This document shows positions 44,864-55,851 of a DNA stretch of 64,000 nt, piece after piece. The stretch lies in NCBI RefSeq assembly GCF_014356525.2, contig NC_052516.1:23952154-24016153 (forward strand). Direction: 5' to 3'. The notes under the pieces are model-generated. The model saw only the letters and a program-made list of their open reading frames with translations, had not been told where the DNA came from and did no database searches. This DNA comes from Nilaparvata lugens (taxonomy: Eukaryota > Arthropoda > Insecta > Hemiptera > Delphacidae). The translations under genes and the position numbers were made by a program. Position 1 is the stretch's first letter. Each line of letters opens with the position of its first letter.

Positions 44864-45306
44864 ACTGAAGTACACGTTATGGCAGTGTTAGATTAGCAAT
44901 GATATTGCTATCCTTGTCTTTCATCCAACAAAGCACATAGCGCTATATGTTTCTCGCTTTGCTCTGTTACCAGATAGTCTTTTAACAATGTAGAATAAAT
45001 AATTAATTATTGACAGAATATTCCATCTTATTCATGTAAATTGATTGTGGAATTATTGAAATATATAATTTCTTGTTCAATATAATATGATTGATTATTT
45101 AAAACGAGAATGAACTGTTAATACCACACAGAGAGAATAGAATAGACTATTATGGTTATATTCTATTCTCTCTGATACCACATCAATAAACCTGTATCAG
45201 CTACCGTTCAGAGAAGGCATTGACAAGACACAGCAGTTGTTTTTTTCCTATCCTTCTCCACTGCCATAATGTATTCTATTCTATTCTTAAAACGTGGACC
45301 TCACTA
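44864..45306. mobile_element. MITE F, copy 2, inserted in SINE S2
   Basis: The interior matches 13489-13798 (for example CTTTGCTCTGTT and GAAGGCATTGACAAGACACA). TAG occurs on both sides (44861-44863 and 45307-45309), and the intact SINE at 30843 has a single CATCTAGCTGTT, so the site is proven. Two extra insertions relative to copy 1 lie at 45129-45174 and near 45270. Confidence 0.85.
45129..45174. mobile_element. 46 bp hAT-like mini-MITE within MITE F
   Basis: CAGAGAGAATAGAATA and its exact inverse TATTCTATTCTCTCTG surround a loop of 14 bp. The exact 8 bp target duplication ATACCACA occurs at 45121-45128 and 45175-45182. MITE F copy 1 has the uninterrupted site. CA...TG ends and an 8 bp duplication are hAT traits. 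Confidence 0.85.
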
Positions 45307-45380
45307 TAGCTGTTTACCCTGTTGTCAATATTTGAAGTAGAAGAAGTCTGATTTACAGCATTGAACTGAGATTCTCGTCT

Positions 45381-45853
45381 AACCTTCCGGCAGTCGCGCT
45401 GTTGTAAAAAGTACAACAGTGTCAGTTTTTTTGCTGCACAGAACTGCAGCTTGGATGGTGTCAGTGAATGAGTCACCTATGCATTCCAAAACTTTCTCCC
45501 CATCACTCCACTAAGTTGCAGTATCAACCGAGCAATGGTTCAGTCTTTAGGTGGCATTTAGTCGCGACAGTGCATCAGTCGCACTGTGCATAAGATAGGG
45601 AAAGAGACTGCCAACGAACCAATAACACACAATTGATGGTTTTGCTTGGTGTACTTTATTGGGCAATGAAATGGTAATCATCCAAATATTCATAGGCGTA
45701 GAATAATTCAAGAAGATGGAAAAAGTAATCATACAATTGATTAATATGTTTTGGCAGTAAACAGAGTACATAACACTTGGAAAATTGGATGTTGTAAAAA
45801 GTACAATACGCGACTGCTCGTGTGATTGAGTGGGACGCGACTACCGGAAGGTT
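45381..45853. mobile_element. TIR element O (AACCTTCCGG ends)
   Basis: The left end AACCTTCCGGCAGTCGCG faces the right end CGCGACTACCGGAAGGTT. TTGTAAAAAGTACAA lies just inside both ends. The body is about 473 bp and has no coding domain. It abuts the end of the SINE S2 copy. Confidence 0.75.
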
Positions 45854-46430
45854 GATAATAATAATTATACTGAATCTCATTTGGACTTGGCAATGGAGGA
45901 AAGATAGCATACGTCATTATGCTATGTTCTCTATATCTCAATGCTGGCTGTGATTGCGGCTTAGAACAAAACTACACTCACTTATATTGCAGTGTGAGTT
46001 GCTTGGCACAAACAACTCTCATGACCACCTCCTCAAATGCAATGACAAAGCCCTTCGGGTGGCTGGATTTTAGGGGTGAAATATACAGGATGTCCCAAAA
46101 TTCAAGTTTCAAACGGGAATAGGTTCTATGGGTCAAAATAAAGAGAACATGTGGAATAATTATTTCTCCTAAAACGCTTCGTTTACAAGATATTCGCCAT
46201 TTTGTATTTCTTACAAAATAATTTTTATCTTCAAAATTTTATAACCGATCGCTATAGAAATCGGTGGGTATATTAAAATAAGAGAGACGAACTGTAGAAA
46301 GAATATTCAACTTTGTCCAATTGGAGAATTTAAAAAGGCACATTCAATCCAAAATTGCGGGAGAACGGTGATAGATAGAGAAATTTACCAGGAACAAAAT
46401 TTTTTAGGAAATTTCATTTTCGCCACACTG
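45854..46430. other. No gene; contains a TACAGGATGTCCCAAAA motif
   Basis: ATATACAGGATGTCCCAAAA near 46081 resembles the end of a widespread arthropod transposable element type (TACAGGGTGTCCC). The remainder, to about 46400, has no coding signal. Confidence 0.4.
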
Positions 46431-47043
46431 CACAGAAAGCAGCTGTTTTCCAGTCCCTACGTAGATCTGTAGGGACTACGTAGATTGAAGACATTGTTTG
46501 CAGACGATTCTCGTCTGACGTCAGAACAGGTTTCTTTCCGGCTAGAGCCAGAAAGAGTACCCTTCCCGGCCGCTAAATTTCAAGTGTGCTAAAGAGCTGA
46601 TCAAAAAACTTTCCATTATTTCAGTTTATTATTCAATAATTGAAATATTTATAACAATATCATCTTATTGTCATTTGAAAGAATAAAAAAGTATAAACTC
46701 AACCTCCCACATAATTGAACATAATCTTTTAGGTTATTTAGACTAAAGATATCAGAATAAAAAATGAAAATACTTGGACAATTTCCTGATATTCAGATTA
46801 CCTCAGATTTGCTAGAGCTATGACCTTCCACTTTCGCTTTCGAAATTGCTTAATGAACAACTATTCTCATATATATATATTGTTTATTTTTCTGTGTGGC
46901 GAAAAATAGCGTTCGCACCACGGGCAAAAATGTTTTTCCGGCTCTCAATCTTTTCTAGTCCGAGGCCGTAGGCCTGAATATCGGTTGAAAACCGATTTCG
47001 AGCCGGAAAAGTCTCATTTTCGGCCCTAGGTGCGAAATATACT
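46431..47043 (-). repeat. Repeat G, copy 2 (inverted)
   Basis: The reverse complement of copies 1 and 3, ending at 47043 with TTTCGGCCCTAGGTGCGAAA. Its far end contains GCACAGAAAGCAGCTGTTTT and ACGTAGATCTGTAGGGACTA, a short palindromic insertion absent from copy 3. Confidence 0.75.
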
Positions 47044-48330
47044 ATTAAGAGAGAAGAGAGGAAGAAAACTGAAATAAAAGTTGAAATATAGTGGAAAAAG
47101 AACAAACATGTTGTTAGAAGGTGATGAGGGATGAAAGATGGTTGTAGACGGTGGGGAAGAAAATTTACAGAAAAATAATCATGGGAGAAAAGAGGTGCAT
47201 CTTAGAGGAAAATAAAGAGAAACTGATGAAAAGAAGCAGATTGACAGGGGGTGATAATCGATTCACAGGCCGGCACAAAGAGTTTGTGAGGAATTTTGCT
47301 ATGCGAAAAAGGAAGGAGATGCGAGTCCTGTTAGGGTCAAAGGATTCAGAAAGTGGTGGAAAGCTTGAGGAAGAAGTTTGCTCTATAAAAAATAACGCAC
47401 CCTTGAGAGGATCAACACCAAAAAATGAGAATCGGACAAAGCATAACAGAGATACAATGAAATGTGTGTTACGAGGCAGCAAAACATGAGTACATCACAG
47501 TAAGCTATTAAAAAAATATATTAAAAACAAAATCGAACTCTAACACAAGACAGCTTTTCGAAGGTAACAATAAAGCATAACAGAGATACCATCAATGTGT
47601 GTTACGAGGCAGCAAAACATGCGAGTACATCACAGTTTGGCACTTTCATTTTGTGACACTCTGTTTAGAATAATAACATAATGGTGATCTTGGACTCGAA
47701 AAGTAAGTAAGTATCTCAACACTTCTTGATTCTGTGACATCAAATCAGAATAATCATGTATTCTTACACAGAAAAGATAGTATTGAAACATATTCCATCT
47801 TTCCTCAATAGTATTGGTGTTCAAAACAAAATTTAGTACAATCATTCTCACGAAATCAATTATATCCTCAATTTTTTTTGAACACTCTCCTTCAAGTACA
47901 ATATCAGAAGTATATCCCCCTCCCATCAGGTGTTAAGTCATGTCATATCTATCTAACTCAAGTAGCATTTTATAGCAGTTTGTTCCATGAGACAATCAGA
48001 GACATTTCCAACTTTTTTATCACGCGAGAAACTTCTTGACTCAAGCATGCTTAAAGTTTGAATGGTGACACGCGAATATATTTATTGTAGAGCTGGTTGG
48101 AGTTTCTATTAATTGCACGTTTTTTATGAGGGGGGAGATTGAAATCAATAGTCGATGCAGAACTGAGATTGGTTGATCACTTTCTGAAGTATTGAGCTTT
48201 TCAATCCACAGATAATCAAGAGTCGGAACTATTTTGCTTTTTTCTCTTGATATGAAGTTGACTTTTCTTTTCTATTCGGCATTATCCATACTTTTCTTCA
48301 GTATGAAATAAATATCAGTAGTTGTATATT
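47044..48330. other. No gene recognised
   Basis: Purine-rich to about 47360. The 112-residue Lys/Arg/Glu-rich plus-strand frame at 47151-47489 has no recognised domain and its composition follows the purine bias, so I do not call it. A duplicated block is listed at 47439. Confidence 0.4.
47439..47637 (+). repeat. Duplicated block, offset about 133 bp
   Basis: AAAGCATAACAGAGATAC and GTGTGTTACGAGGCAGCAAA then ACATCACAGT occur near 47439-47501 and again near 47572-47637. Confidence 0.85.
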
Positions 48331-48506
48331 AGGGTACGTACAGATTTACGCGCCGCGAACATGACCAATTCACTTTCAATCAGCTGACTTGAGCTGACTA
48401 TATCTGTATTTTTACAGAAACGGTAAGATACAGATATAAAAAGCTTGGCATCAGCTGATTAAAAGTGAATTGCTCATGTTCGCGGCGCGTAAATCTGTAC
48501 GCACCT
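48331..48506. mobile_element. MITE B, intact copy (176 bp)
   Basis: The ends AGGGTACGTACAGATTTACG and CGTAAATCTGTACGCACCT, with inner arms CGCCGCGAACATGACCAATT and its inverse. TTA is found at both edges if the ends are taken one base further in. The GACTTGAGCT insertion near 48388 distinguishes it from the 37574 copy. Confidence 0.85.
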
Positions 48507-48804
48507 TAATATTTGACAGATTGAAAACTCTTGTACAGTGAGGAATTCATAATTTGAAACGAGACTCACTGAATTTGAATTCAATGGAATTATCTTAAAT
48601 AGACGAAGATTTTTAATAACATTGTCGAAACATTATCATTAGATTATAGAATATGGTAGGGAGGCTCTATGGAACAATGACTCAAGTGTCATCTCAATCA
48701 TCTTGAGATATCTATATATCTTTTTTATACTTAAAATAATGGGGAGAAAAAGATTCAACTCATTTTTCATTTTACATTTTCGTGGTTACTATTCTTTCAA
48801 AGTT

Positions 48805-48827
48805 TCATCATCATCATCACCATCTCT

Positions 48828-48859
<32 letters not shown>

Positions 48860-49125
48860 CTTCTTCTTCTTCTTCTTCTTCTTCTTCTTCTTCTTCTTCT
48901 TCTTCTTCTTCTTCTTCTTCTTGTTGTTGTTGTTGTTGTTCTTCTTCTTCTTCTTCTTCTTCTTTCTTCTTCTTCTTCTTCTTCTGCTTCCTCTTCTTCT
49001 CCCACTCCACCTGCTTCTCAACCACTACCTTCTACCACATCGTATCCTTCTCACTTTCTTCTTCTTTACTTCTTCTTCTTTACTTCTTCTTCTTTACTTC
49101 TTCTTCTTATACTCCTCCTTGATCT
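48805..49125 (+). repeat. Compound (TTG)n/(TTC)n microsatellite
   Basis: TTG repeats (about 48825-48858), then a long TTC run, TTG repeats again (about 48920-48940) and more TTC. The frames are poly-Leu, poly-Phe, poly-Ser or poly-Val and are not genes. TACTTCTTCTTCTT recurs at 49066-49105. Confidence 0.95.
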
Positions 49126-49226
49126 TCTACCGCTTCCCACTTCATCAATCATAATTCTTGAATGTTTTATCATTCTGTTTTGTATTTGTACCTCTTCGTC
49201 CTTGTATTCTCTCTCCTCTTCAATTT

Positions 49227-49494
49227 GTTAGAGAGTTAGTGGGGAGGATATTTTTAATATTCTTTGGACATTGATATGTCCAAAGCTCCGCCAATTTATG
49301 TAGATGCATAACATATATAGTTATTATATTACAAATTACTTTTTCATATCATATAAAGTTCAATAATTATTTTCTTAGTCTATATGTAAATTCATCTATA
49401 ATTTTGCTGTATTGTGAGCTATTGTATATAAGTGTATAAGCCATAATCTAGATAAATAAAGTACTCAATCAATCAATCAATCAATCAATCAATC
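49227..49494 (+). mobile_element. (TCAA)n-tailed retroposon T, copy 2
   Basis: Starts GTTAGAGAGTTAGTGGGGAG, lacks a CCAAAGAA segment present in copy 1, and ends with about six TCAA units. Confidence 0.75.
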
Positions 49495-49982
49495 CTCTCT
49501 TTCTTCTTCTTTTACTTTTTCTTCCTCCATCTCAAGGCCTCATCTTTTCCACATTCTTCCTCCTCCTCATTTTTCTCCATCTCCTCCCTCACCTCCTCGA
49601 CCAACCCCTCCACATTCAACTTCATCAGGAGGAGGAGAGTGGAAAGGTCACCACCTCTTCTTTTATTCTCCTTATCTCTTTTTCTCTCCGTCATCCGAGC
49701 AGTTATTAAAGTCATCAACGTCAAGATTGTGGAAAAGTTGAGCGGTTGTCATTCCTCCTCAGTTGATGTCATTAAAACTCAAGACGTACCTTATTAATCT
49801 ACGGAAGACAGACGAAGATATACGACCTCTCAAGGCATTCAGTCACATTTTCGTCTCTTTTCGTGCTCTTGTCAACTTTTCTTTCTTCCACATCATCTTG
49901 CTACTCTTATTAACAACTTTTCTCCTCTATTTCGTTTTTCCGTGCACCTTGAATCTACTATTGGTAGGCACTATACAGAGAA
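49495..49982. other. CT-rich then unique, no gene
   Basis: TCC/TTC-rich sequence to about 49690, then mixed sequence. The 97-residue frame at 49763-50056 crosses into repeat G and shows no family motif. Confidence 0.4.
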
Positions 49983-50571
49983 TAGTATATTTCGCACCTA
50001 GAGCAGAAAATGAGTTTTTTCCGGCTCGAAATCGGTTTTCAAGTCCGAGGCCGTAGGCCAAGGACTAGAAAAGATTGAGAGCCCGAAAAACATTTTTGCC
50101 CGTGGTGCGAACACTATTTTTCGCCACACACAAAAATAAACAATATATATGAGAATAGTTGTTTACTAAGCACTTCCGAAAGCAGAAGTGGAAGGTAATA
50201 GCTCTAGCATATCTGAGGTAATCTGAATATCAGGAAATTGTGCAAGTATTTTTATTTCTTATCCTGATTTGACTAAATAACCTAAAAGATGATGTTCAAT
50301 TATATGGGAGGTTGAGTTCATACTTTTTTATTCTTTCAAATGACAATAAGATGATATTATTATAAATGTTCCAATTATTGAATAATGAACACAAAAAATG
50401 AAAAGTTTTTTGATCACCTTTCTTAGTTACATGTTAGTGGCTGGAAAGGGTAATCTTTCCGGCCTAGGCCGGAAAGAAACCTGTTCTGACGTCAGACGAG
50501 AGTCGTCTGCAAACAATGTCTTTCAGATCTGGAAAACAGCTGCTTTCTGTGCAGTGTGGCGAAAACAGTTT
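49983..50571 (+). repeat. Repeat G, copy 3
   Basis: ATTTCGCACCTAGAGCAGAA through the shared body to TTCTGTGCAGTGTGGCGAAA. It includes the palindromic TTTCCGGCCTAGGCCGGAAA near 50457 and the CGTCAGACGAGAGTCGTCTG block. It ends about 25 bp before MITE J. Confidence 0.75.
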
Positions 50572-50596
50572 TTAAAAAACAAATCAAGTCCGATTT

Positions 50597-50958
50597 AAGG
50601 GCCCCATACACTAGGGAACTTGGATAGGCCTACTTGGTTCGGGGAACCAAGCTCGTGTAGGATTTGCCCACACACTGCTGTGGGGAGAGCGAACAACCGT
50701 TCGTTACTTCAGTGTCTTTCGGGGTCTAGAGATGAGTGTGTCAAAGTTTGCAGCTGCTGTGGGAAGAAAATATATTGAATATATATAGATAGAATATATC
50801 GCCCTGGCGGACGATCCGAACAAAGTTTTTAATCCAGATTGAAGACCAAGTTCGTCACGAATTTGGATCGCGGTTCGCCAATTTTCCACATACACTGGGA
50901 AACTTGGTTCGCAAGAGCCAAGTTCGCCGATCCTAGTTCCCTAGTGTATGGGGCCCTT
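50597..50958. mobile_element. MITE J, 362 bp, perfect 24 bp ends
   Basis: Starts AAGGGCCCCATACACTAGGG and ends with the exact complement CCCTAGTGTATGGGGCCCTT. Identity extends four further bases inward (AACT/AGTT), and then GGTTCG...ACCAAG blocks remain partly paired. A short plus-strand stretch reads MSVSKFAAAVGRKYIEYI before a stop; it is too short to assign. No transposase. Confidence 0.85.
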
Positions 50959-51344
50959 GAAACCTCCAGAAATGCTAAGTGAAAGTCGGAAAAATTATTA
51001 TATTAGTTTAGTGCAGTGATTATGAATGAGATGGTGTAACAACCGAAACCTGTCTTTCTACTTCAAAATAAATTCTGGGGTCCTTGACAATTTCTTAGTC
51101 TTTTCATCATGAACAATATTATCACAATATCAACTTTTCAACTACACAAAAAGTAAAATCAATAATCTCTCAGGAAATCAATCAATATGAAATTTGATTA
51201 CCTGAAGTTATTCCGAGTGTAGTGATTTTTTCACTCTAGTATAACTATTCAATAATTATTTCCCAAGATAAACTACACGATAAATACGGCAGAGCATGAT
51301 TATATGATCAACTAAATAAGTAACGAATGCTATCCTATTATATC
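50959..51344. other. No gene recognised
   Basis: AT-rich unique sequence between MITE J and the diverged duplicate at 51345. Confidence 0.4.
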
Positions 51345-51725
51345 AAGCAAGCAATTTCTGTATTTATATATCTGGCTATTTTTATATCTGGATATTTTCA
51401 TATCTGGTTATTTTTAAATCTGGTTATTTATGTTTAACGGATCTCGAAAACGGCTCTAGCGATTTTCACGAAATTTGGAACATAGTAGGTTTATAATATG
51501 AAGATTCGATTGCTCTAGGTCTCATCCTTAAGGAAGCTAGCTGAACGACATTAAAAGGATAATAATTCATCCTTGGCTGGAACAGCTGTGGATAGTAGAG
51601 AAGTGAGTATGTGAAAAATCAAAATATCGCATCCCCGAAATTCATAAGATGACGTATTGCCAGCTGTGAAATATAAACACGATCATTTTAGAGAATTGTG
51701 TTCTGTTTATCAATAAATAAAAATA
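51345..51725 (+). repeat. Diverged copy of part of the 1.75 kb block, lacking hairpin D
   Basis: Matches 1873-1930 then 2370-2680 (shared phrases TATTTATATATCTGG, TTTAACGGATCTCGAAAACG and AGATGACGTATTGCCAGCTG). Sequence between those parts, including MITE D, is missing and replaced by short TATCTGGNTATTTT repeats. Substitutions are common, so it is much older than the 1449/5061 pair. Confidence 0.75.
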
Positions 51726-52305
51726 ACGAGCGCAGCTCGGTGCCCCGATATTGAATATGATAATATGCGATTTTAATTACAACAGTATGATTTTCATTCA
51801 TTTGTCAATATAACAAAATCACATATATTATATGATTTCAATGAAAATCAGTATCATTTCTCAAATATAGGTTATATTCCATTACCGAGAATTCTTCCCA
51901 ATTTTATGTCCAAATTTAGGGAGATTGGAGTTTCTAATTCGAAAGGATAAGGAACTCAATAAGAAACTGATTCCACATTGGAATCAATCGAATTCAATTT
52001 TAGAAGATTGATCACTGAGAACTTGAAGAAAATATATTCCACTGTATTGTATATCTGTAGCAAGGTTCACGAGGAGAGAGAATGCTAGAAAATTAGGGGG
52101 AGAAGATCTTATGATTATTTGTAAATGGAACTTTTTTTTAATTGAATATAGCTTTTACTAGTACTATGACTAACGATCAGTTTTTTTCTATCCTTAATTA
52201 ATACTTCAAGTTATTTCACGAGAAGAATCTTGTAATAGCTTCTCTTTATTCTAAACTACATACAAGAGCAGCGGAATTTATACTAGTGGGCGAGTACCGC
52301 TATTG
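51726..52305. other. No gene recognised
   Basis: AACGAGCGCAGCTCGGTGCC at 51726 looks like a transposable-element edge; the rest is AT-rich and unassigned. Confidence 0.35.
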
Positions 52306-52313
52306 GTCTAGGA

Positions 52314-53125
52314 CAGTGGTCGCCAAACAGTCAATCGCGAGCTACCGGTAGCTCGTGGGGTAGGTTTTGGTAGCTCACAGAAATACTTGTGCAAAAAAAA
52401 GTCGTCCATTATGGATATAGACACTTTCCCAGTCTGAAGAAAGTCAATGGCGAGGAAAATTCTCCACAGCACCGCAGCAATAACAAAGAATACGTTACAA
52501 TTCTTTCAGACTTGAGACAACAGTTTGATCAACGATAACAAGATTTTAAAAGCATATCAAATATGGTACAATTCATCAACTCTCTTTTGTAGAGATCTAT
52601 GCAGAAGATTTTGCAGCTTGTGTTGTAAAACATTTTGGTGGAGATCAGGCTTCAGTTGAAATGGTATTTGCGGATTTTCAAAATGATCTGTCTCTCAGAC
52701 TGGAAAAATTTTGCATCAAGCTCCCAAAGAAAAACCTCCAAATATTATTCAAGTTGCATTGAGGTTGAAAGCCATGTTCAGCTCTGCTTACTTGTATGAA
52801 GATCTTTTTCAAGTATGAAATTCATAAAAAATCTATATGACTGATGAACATTTGGAAAACTGCATCAGAATGGCAGCTATATCAAATAATTGATGACAAA
52901 AAGAGTTCCACTGCTCTCATTGAAATGTACATTTCAAATTTTGTTATACTTTTTGCTATGAGATGAGTAGATTTCAACACTAGAAATGTATCTTCACAGG
53001 CAATAAAAGTGTGAAAATTTCATTTTGCCTACCGTACTTTCTTCAGTTGAATATCCTTTGGTAGCTCACTAGAAGATTTATAAATGCTATTCTAGCTCAC
53101 ATGCTCATAAGTTTGGCGACCATTG
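52314..53125 (+). mobile_element. hAT transposon deletion derivative with exact 8 bp target duplication
   Basis: The ends CAGTGGTCGCCAAAC and GTTTGGCGACCATTG are inverted with one mismatch. GTCTAGGA is duplicated exactly (52306-52313 and 53126-53133). Inside is a broken transposase C-terminus on the plus strand. It shows a FQNDLSLRLEKF stretch near 52675 and a VALRLKAMFSSAYLYEDLF stretch near 52755, where the family has an E-S-x-F motif. It ends with MTDEHLENCIRMA near 52838, the hAT dimerisation tail. Stops and frameshifts separate these. The BED zinc finger and catalytic domain are missing. The closest style is the hAT group that includes ZBED5/SCAND3/GTF2IRD2-like proteins. Confidence 0.88.
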
Positions 53126-53133
53126 GTCTAGGA

Positions 53134-54414
53134 TATGAACGCCTGACATTGGCCTATCTAGACACTCTCCTCCCACTTATATAATAGAAACGACACAAAA
53201 TGGCGGTTTAAGCGGTTGAGATAATTAATTTGTTATATTCCATATTCGAATGCTGAAGATTATAAATGTGTTAAACTACGAAAACCAATCTTGTCATATT
53301 CTAAGAAAATCTAATCCTCTCGAATCAACCATTTCAAAACCTGACATAAAACGCGTTAATAACGCTCATAAACATTCATGACAATACTAAACTCCTTCCT
53401 CGTTAGAAATGAGTATGCTCAGGGCACCCCTCAGCTCCGCCCGCCTTAAGTACTTTCTAGAATTCTAAGTAATGTCCTCAAGCTCCACTCCAACCCCTAT
53501 CCTGCTAATTAATCTTCCCCATCACTCGAAAAAAGACAGAAAAACAGTTGAAAATATTCAGTATTCTTTTTTCTCCCTACTTGTCCGTAGTTTTCTAAAA
53601 GGGGACGTAGTGGTGGGGAATATTCTCCCTTGTTTGTTTTAAGCTCCCTCTTTCATCCCCTGTTAATGCATTGCCCTTTTTAATAGTCTCCATTTCTCTC
53701 TTTACAAATATTGTCGAGAAAGAGGTGCTTCACAGTCTTATCAAACATTTATTATTTCGCCCCTTACATTATTCGTGGACCCTTCCAATTCTAAGTTCAT
53801 CAAAGTTTGAAGAGTGATATCAATATTTACCTTGATAGAAATTCAGCGATGGCTTGAGGTGGTTGATGTTTCTTACCTAGAAAAAAAGAAAATATACCAT
53901 TAATCGCAAGTTCCATCAATATAATATTTATTTATTCATGAAAAACATGGAAGCATACAGGATTTCTCCCAAAAATTGCTTCCATAACAACATAATCACA
54001 ATAGTCCATTACACATAGTAAGAGTACATAAATTTGAAAATAAATTTGAATTCAAGTAAAAATTGAATATTATTGTAGAGCAATATCACATCAGAACAGA
54101 GTAGTTCATTTCAATGATTTTCATACTAATCATTGATAATAATCATACAAAAATTTTATATTATATATGAAAAAATAATGGAATTGTAATGAATACAAAG
54201 TACATCAATACAAGTTTTAATATAGCAATAATATTTGATATCAAATATAAAATATCAAAGATATCACCAATATTTGATAAGAAAATTCATTTTTATAGGG
54301 TATCTCGTATAATCATTGAAGAAATAAGTGTTTAGAAGGATTGAATGAAACTTTGGGACGATTCCAGAAAGAAATTAATTATGAATGGCTAGATTCGAAA
54401 GGACGTGTATAACT
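53134..54414. other. No gene recognised
   Basis: Mixed sequence to about 53880, then very AT-rich to 54300. A C-rich patch near 53425-53520 resembles the 37.1 kb block in composition. No coding signal. Confidence 0.4.
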
Positions 54415-55100
54415 ATAAACATGAGAATTGAATCCAAACCATGTTTGGAGAGTTTGAAGAGCCATGGACAACTAAGGCTGGGACAAGACTAGTTACGCAA
54501 TACTTCACGTAGCTGCTTATGAAGACATGTCCAATTGCAATGACTAATCAGTGTGAGTTGTGTCACAAGCAGCTATGTGAAGTATTGTGTCTAAAAGTGT
54601 CTGATCATGTCTTGTCTTGTCCTGACTAACTGGTGTGCGCCTAAGGTTCAAAATTCATAGTTCCACATGATTTGGAAGGATGTATGTGTATTACTATAAT
54701 CATGAGAATAAAATCCGAACCATAATAATATTGAGTTTTTTAAAGTCATGGACAACTAAGGCTGGAACAAAACAAGACAAGACTAGTCACGTTTAGTCAC
54801 AATACTTCACGTAGTTGCTTATGAAGACATGTCTAATTGCAATGACTAATCAGTGTGAGTTGTGTCACAAGGCTAGGAACACACCAGTTAGTCAAGACAA
54901 GACAAGACAAGACATGATCAGAAACTTCTAGTCACAATACTTCACATAGCTGCTTGTGACGCAACTCATACTGATTAGTCATTGCAATTAGACATGTCTT
55001 CATAAGCAACTACGTGAAGTATTGTGACTAAAAGTGACTAGTCTTGTCTTGACTAAATGGTGTGCGCCTAGCCTTAAGGTTCAAAGATCATAGTTCCACA
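54415..55100. repeat. Tandem duplication built around MITE L
   Basis: GTGTATAACTATAAACATGAG near 54408 and CATGGACAACTAAGGCTGG near 54464 recur near 54688 and 54748 (offset about 280). The segment holds three L copies: 54474-54644 (minus), 54758-54868 (minus, truncated) and 54869-55075 (plus, full). Confidence 0.75.
54869..55075 (+). mobile_element. MITE L, full copy
   Basis: Starts AAGGCTAGGAACACACCAGT and ends GGTGTGCGCCTAGCCTT. The arms continue GTCAAGACAAGAC and GTCTTGTCTTGAC, then a CACAATACTTCACATAG / CTACGTGAAGTATTGTG pair. The outer GGCTAG resembles the ends of the element at 3837. Confidence 0.75.
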
Positions 55101-55254
55101 TGAGAATATTATAGTAATACCTCAATTTTCGCATATTTCATCACTCATCTTTGCATTTTTGCTTCATATCATTGTAAAACTCTTCAGTCTGTATGTTAAT
55201 ATGAATCATAATTCTATTCTTATTTTACTCCCAATATTATTTTCAACACAATAC

Positions 55255-55332
55255 CATAGAGAAACAATAACGTAAGAGTGTATGCTATCGTTTGAAACTT
55301 ATGCTAATAACTTATGCTATCGTTTCTCTATG
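55255..55332. mobile_element. MITE A mini-copy (78 bp)
   Basis: Starts CATAGAGAAACAATAACG and ends CGTTTCTCTATG, with TATGCTATCGTTT repeated inside. The flanking 7-mers do not match. Confidence 0.7.
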
Positions 55333-55851
55333 GTGAAACTCATTCATTTGACTTTCCATGACGAACTGCTCTTCAATAATTCGTTTTCATACTATTTTTG
55401 ACGACACTACAGTTCATTTTAAGAGAAGCAGTGTTCAAATGAATTCATAGATCCAAAATCAATCCACAAAGCGTGGGTACTAGTTTTCAATAACTATTTC
55501 CAATAAAAATAGACTATGGTGCCTTAAAAATAGTTTAAAATCGAACTAAAACGTAACGTGAATTCTTTTCCGTTGAACATAATATAATATTATGAAGAAA
55601 TTGGATCTGAAAATTTATATGGAGAAGAATCAAGTGATGAAGTGATGTGACTGAAAAAATACTTTGTATTTGTTGAAGTTTTTACTATGGTTTCTGACAT
55701 TATTTATATTTTTTTCTTTAAATAGCTTAAATTATAATCATTATGTATACATATATTTTTTATTTTGTCATGTTCGACTGGGAGAGCTCAATTTTCATAT
55801 TCTAGTTGATTACCTGCTGCTATAGCAGCACCCACACCAGTTCCCTCTTTA

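Larger units (their letters stand above)
44811..45380 (+). mobile_element. SINE S2, copy 2, head-truncated and split by MITE F
   Basis: ATTCCCGGGCTG and the following body to CATCTAG (44863) match 30790-30845. The body resumes at TAGCTGTT (45307) and runs to GATTCTCGTCT. The tRNA-like head is mostly absent. Confidence 0.75.

Noticed and set aside
47151..47489. 112-residue basic protein
   Set aside because: Purine-biased composition, no recognisable domain, and overlaps a duplicated non-coding block.
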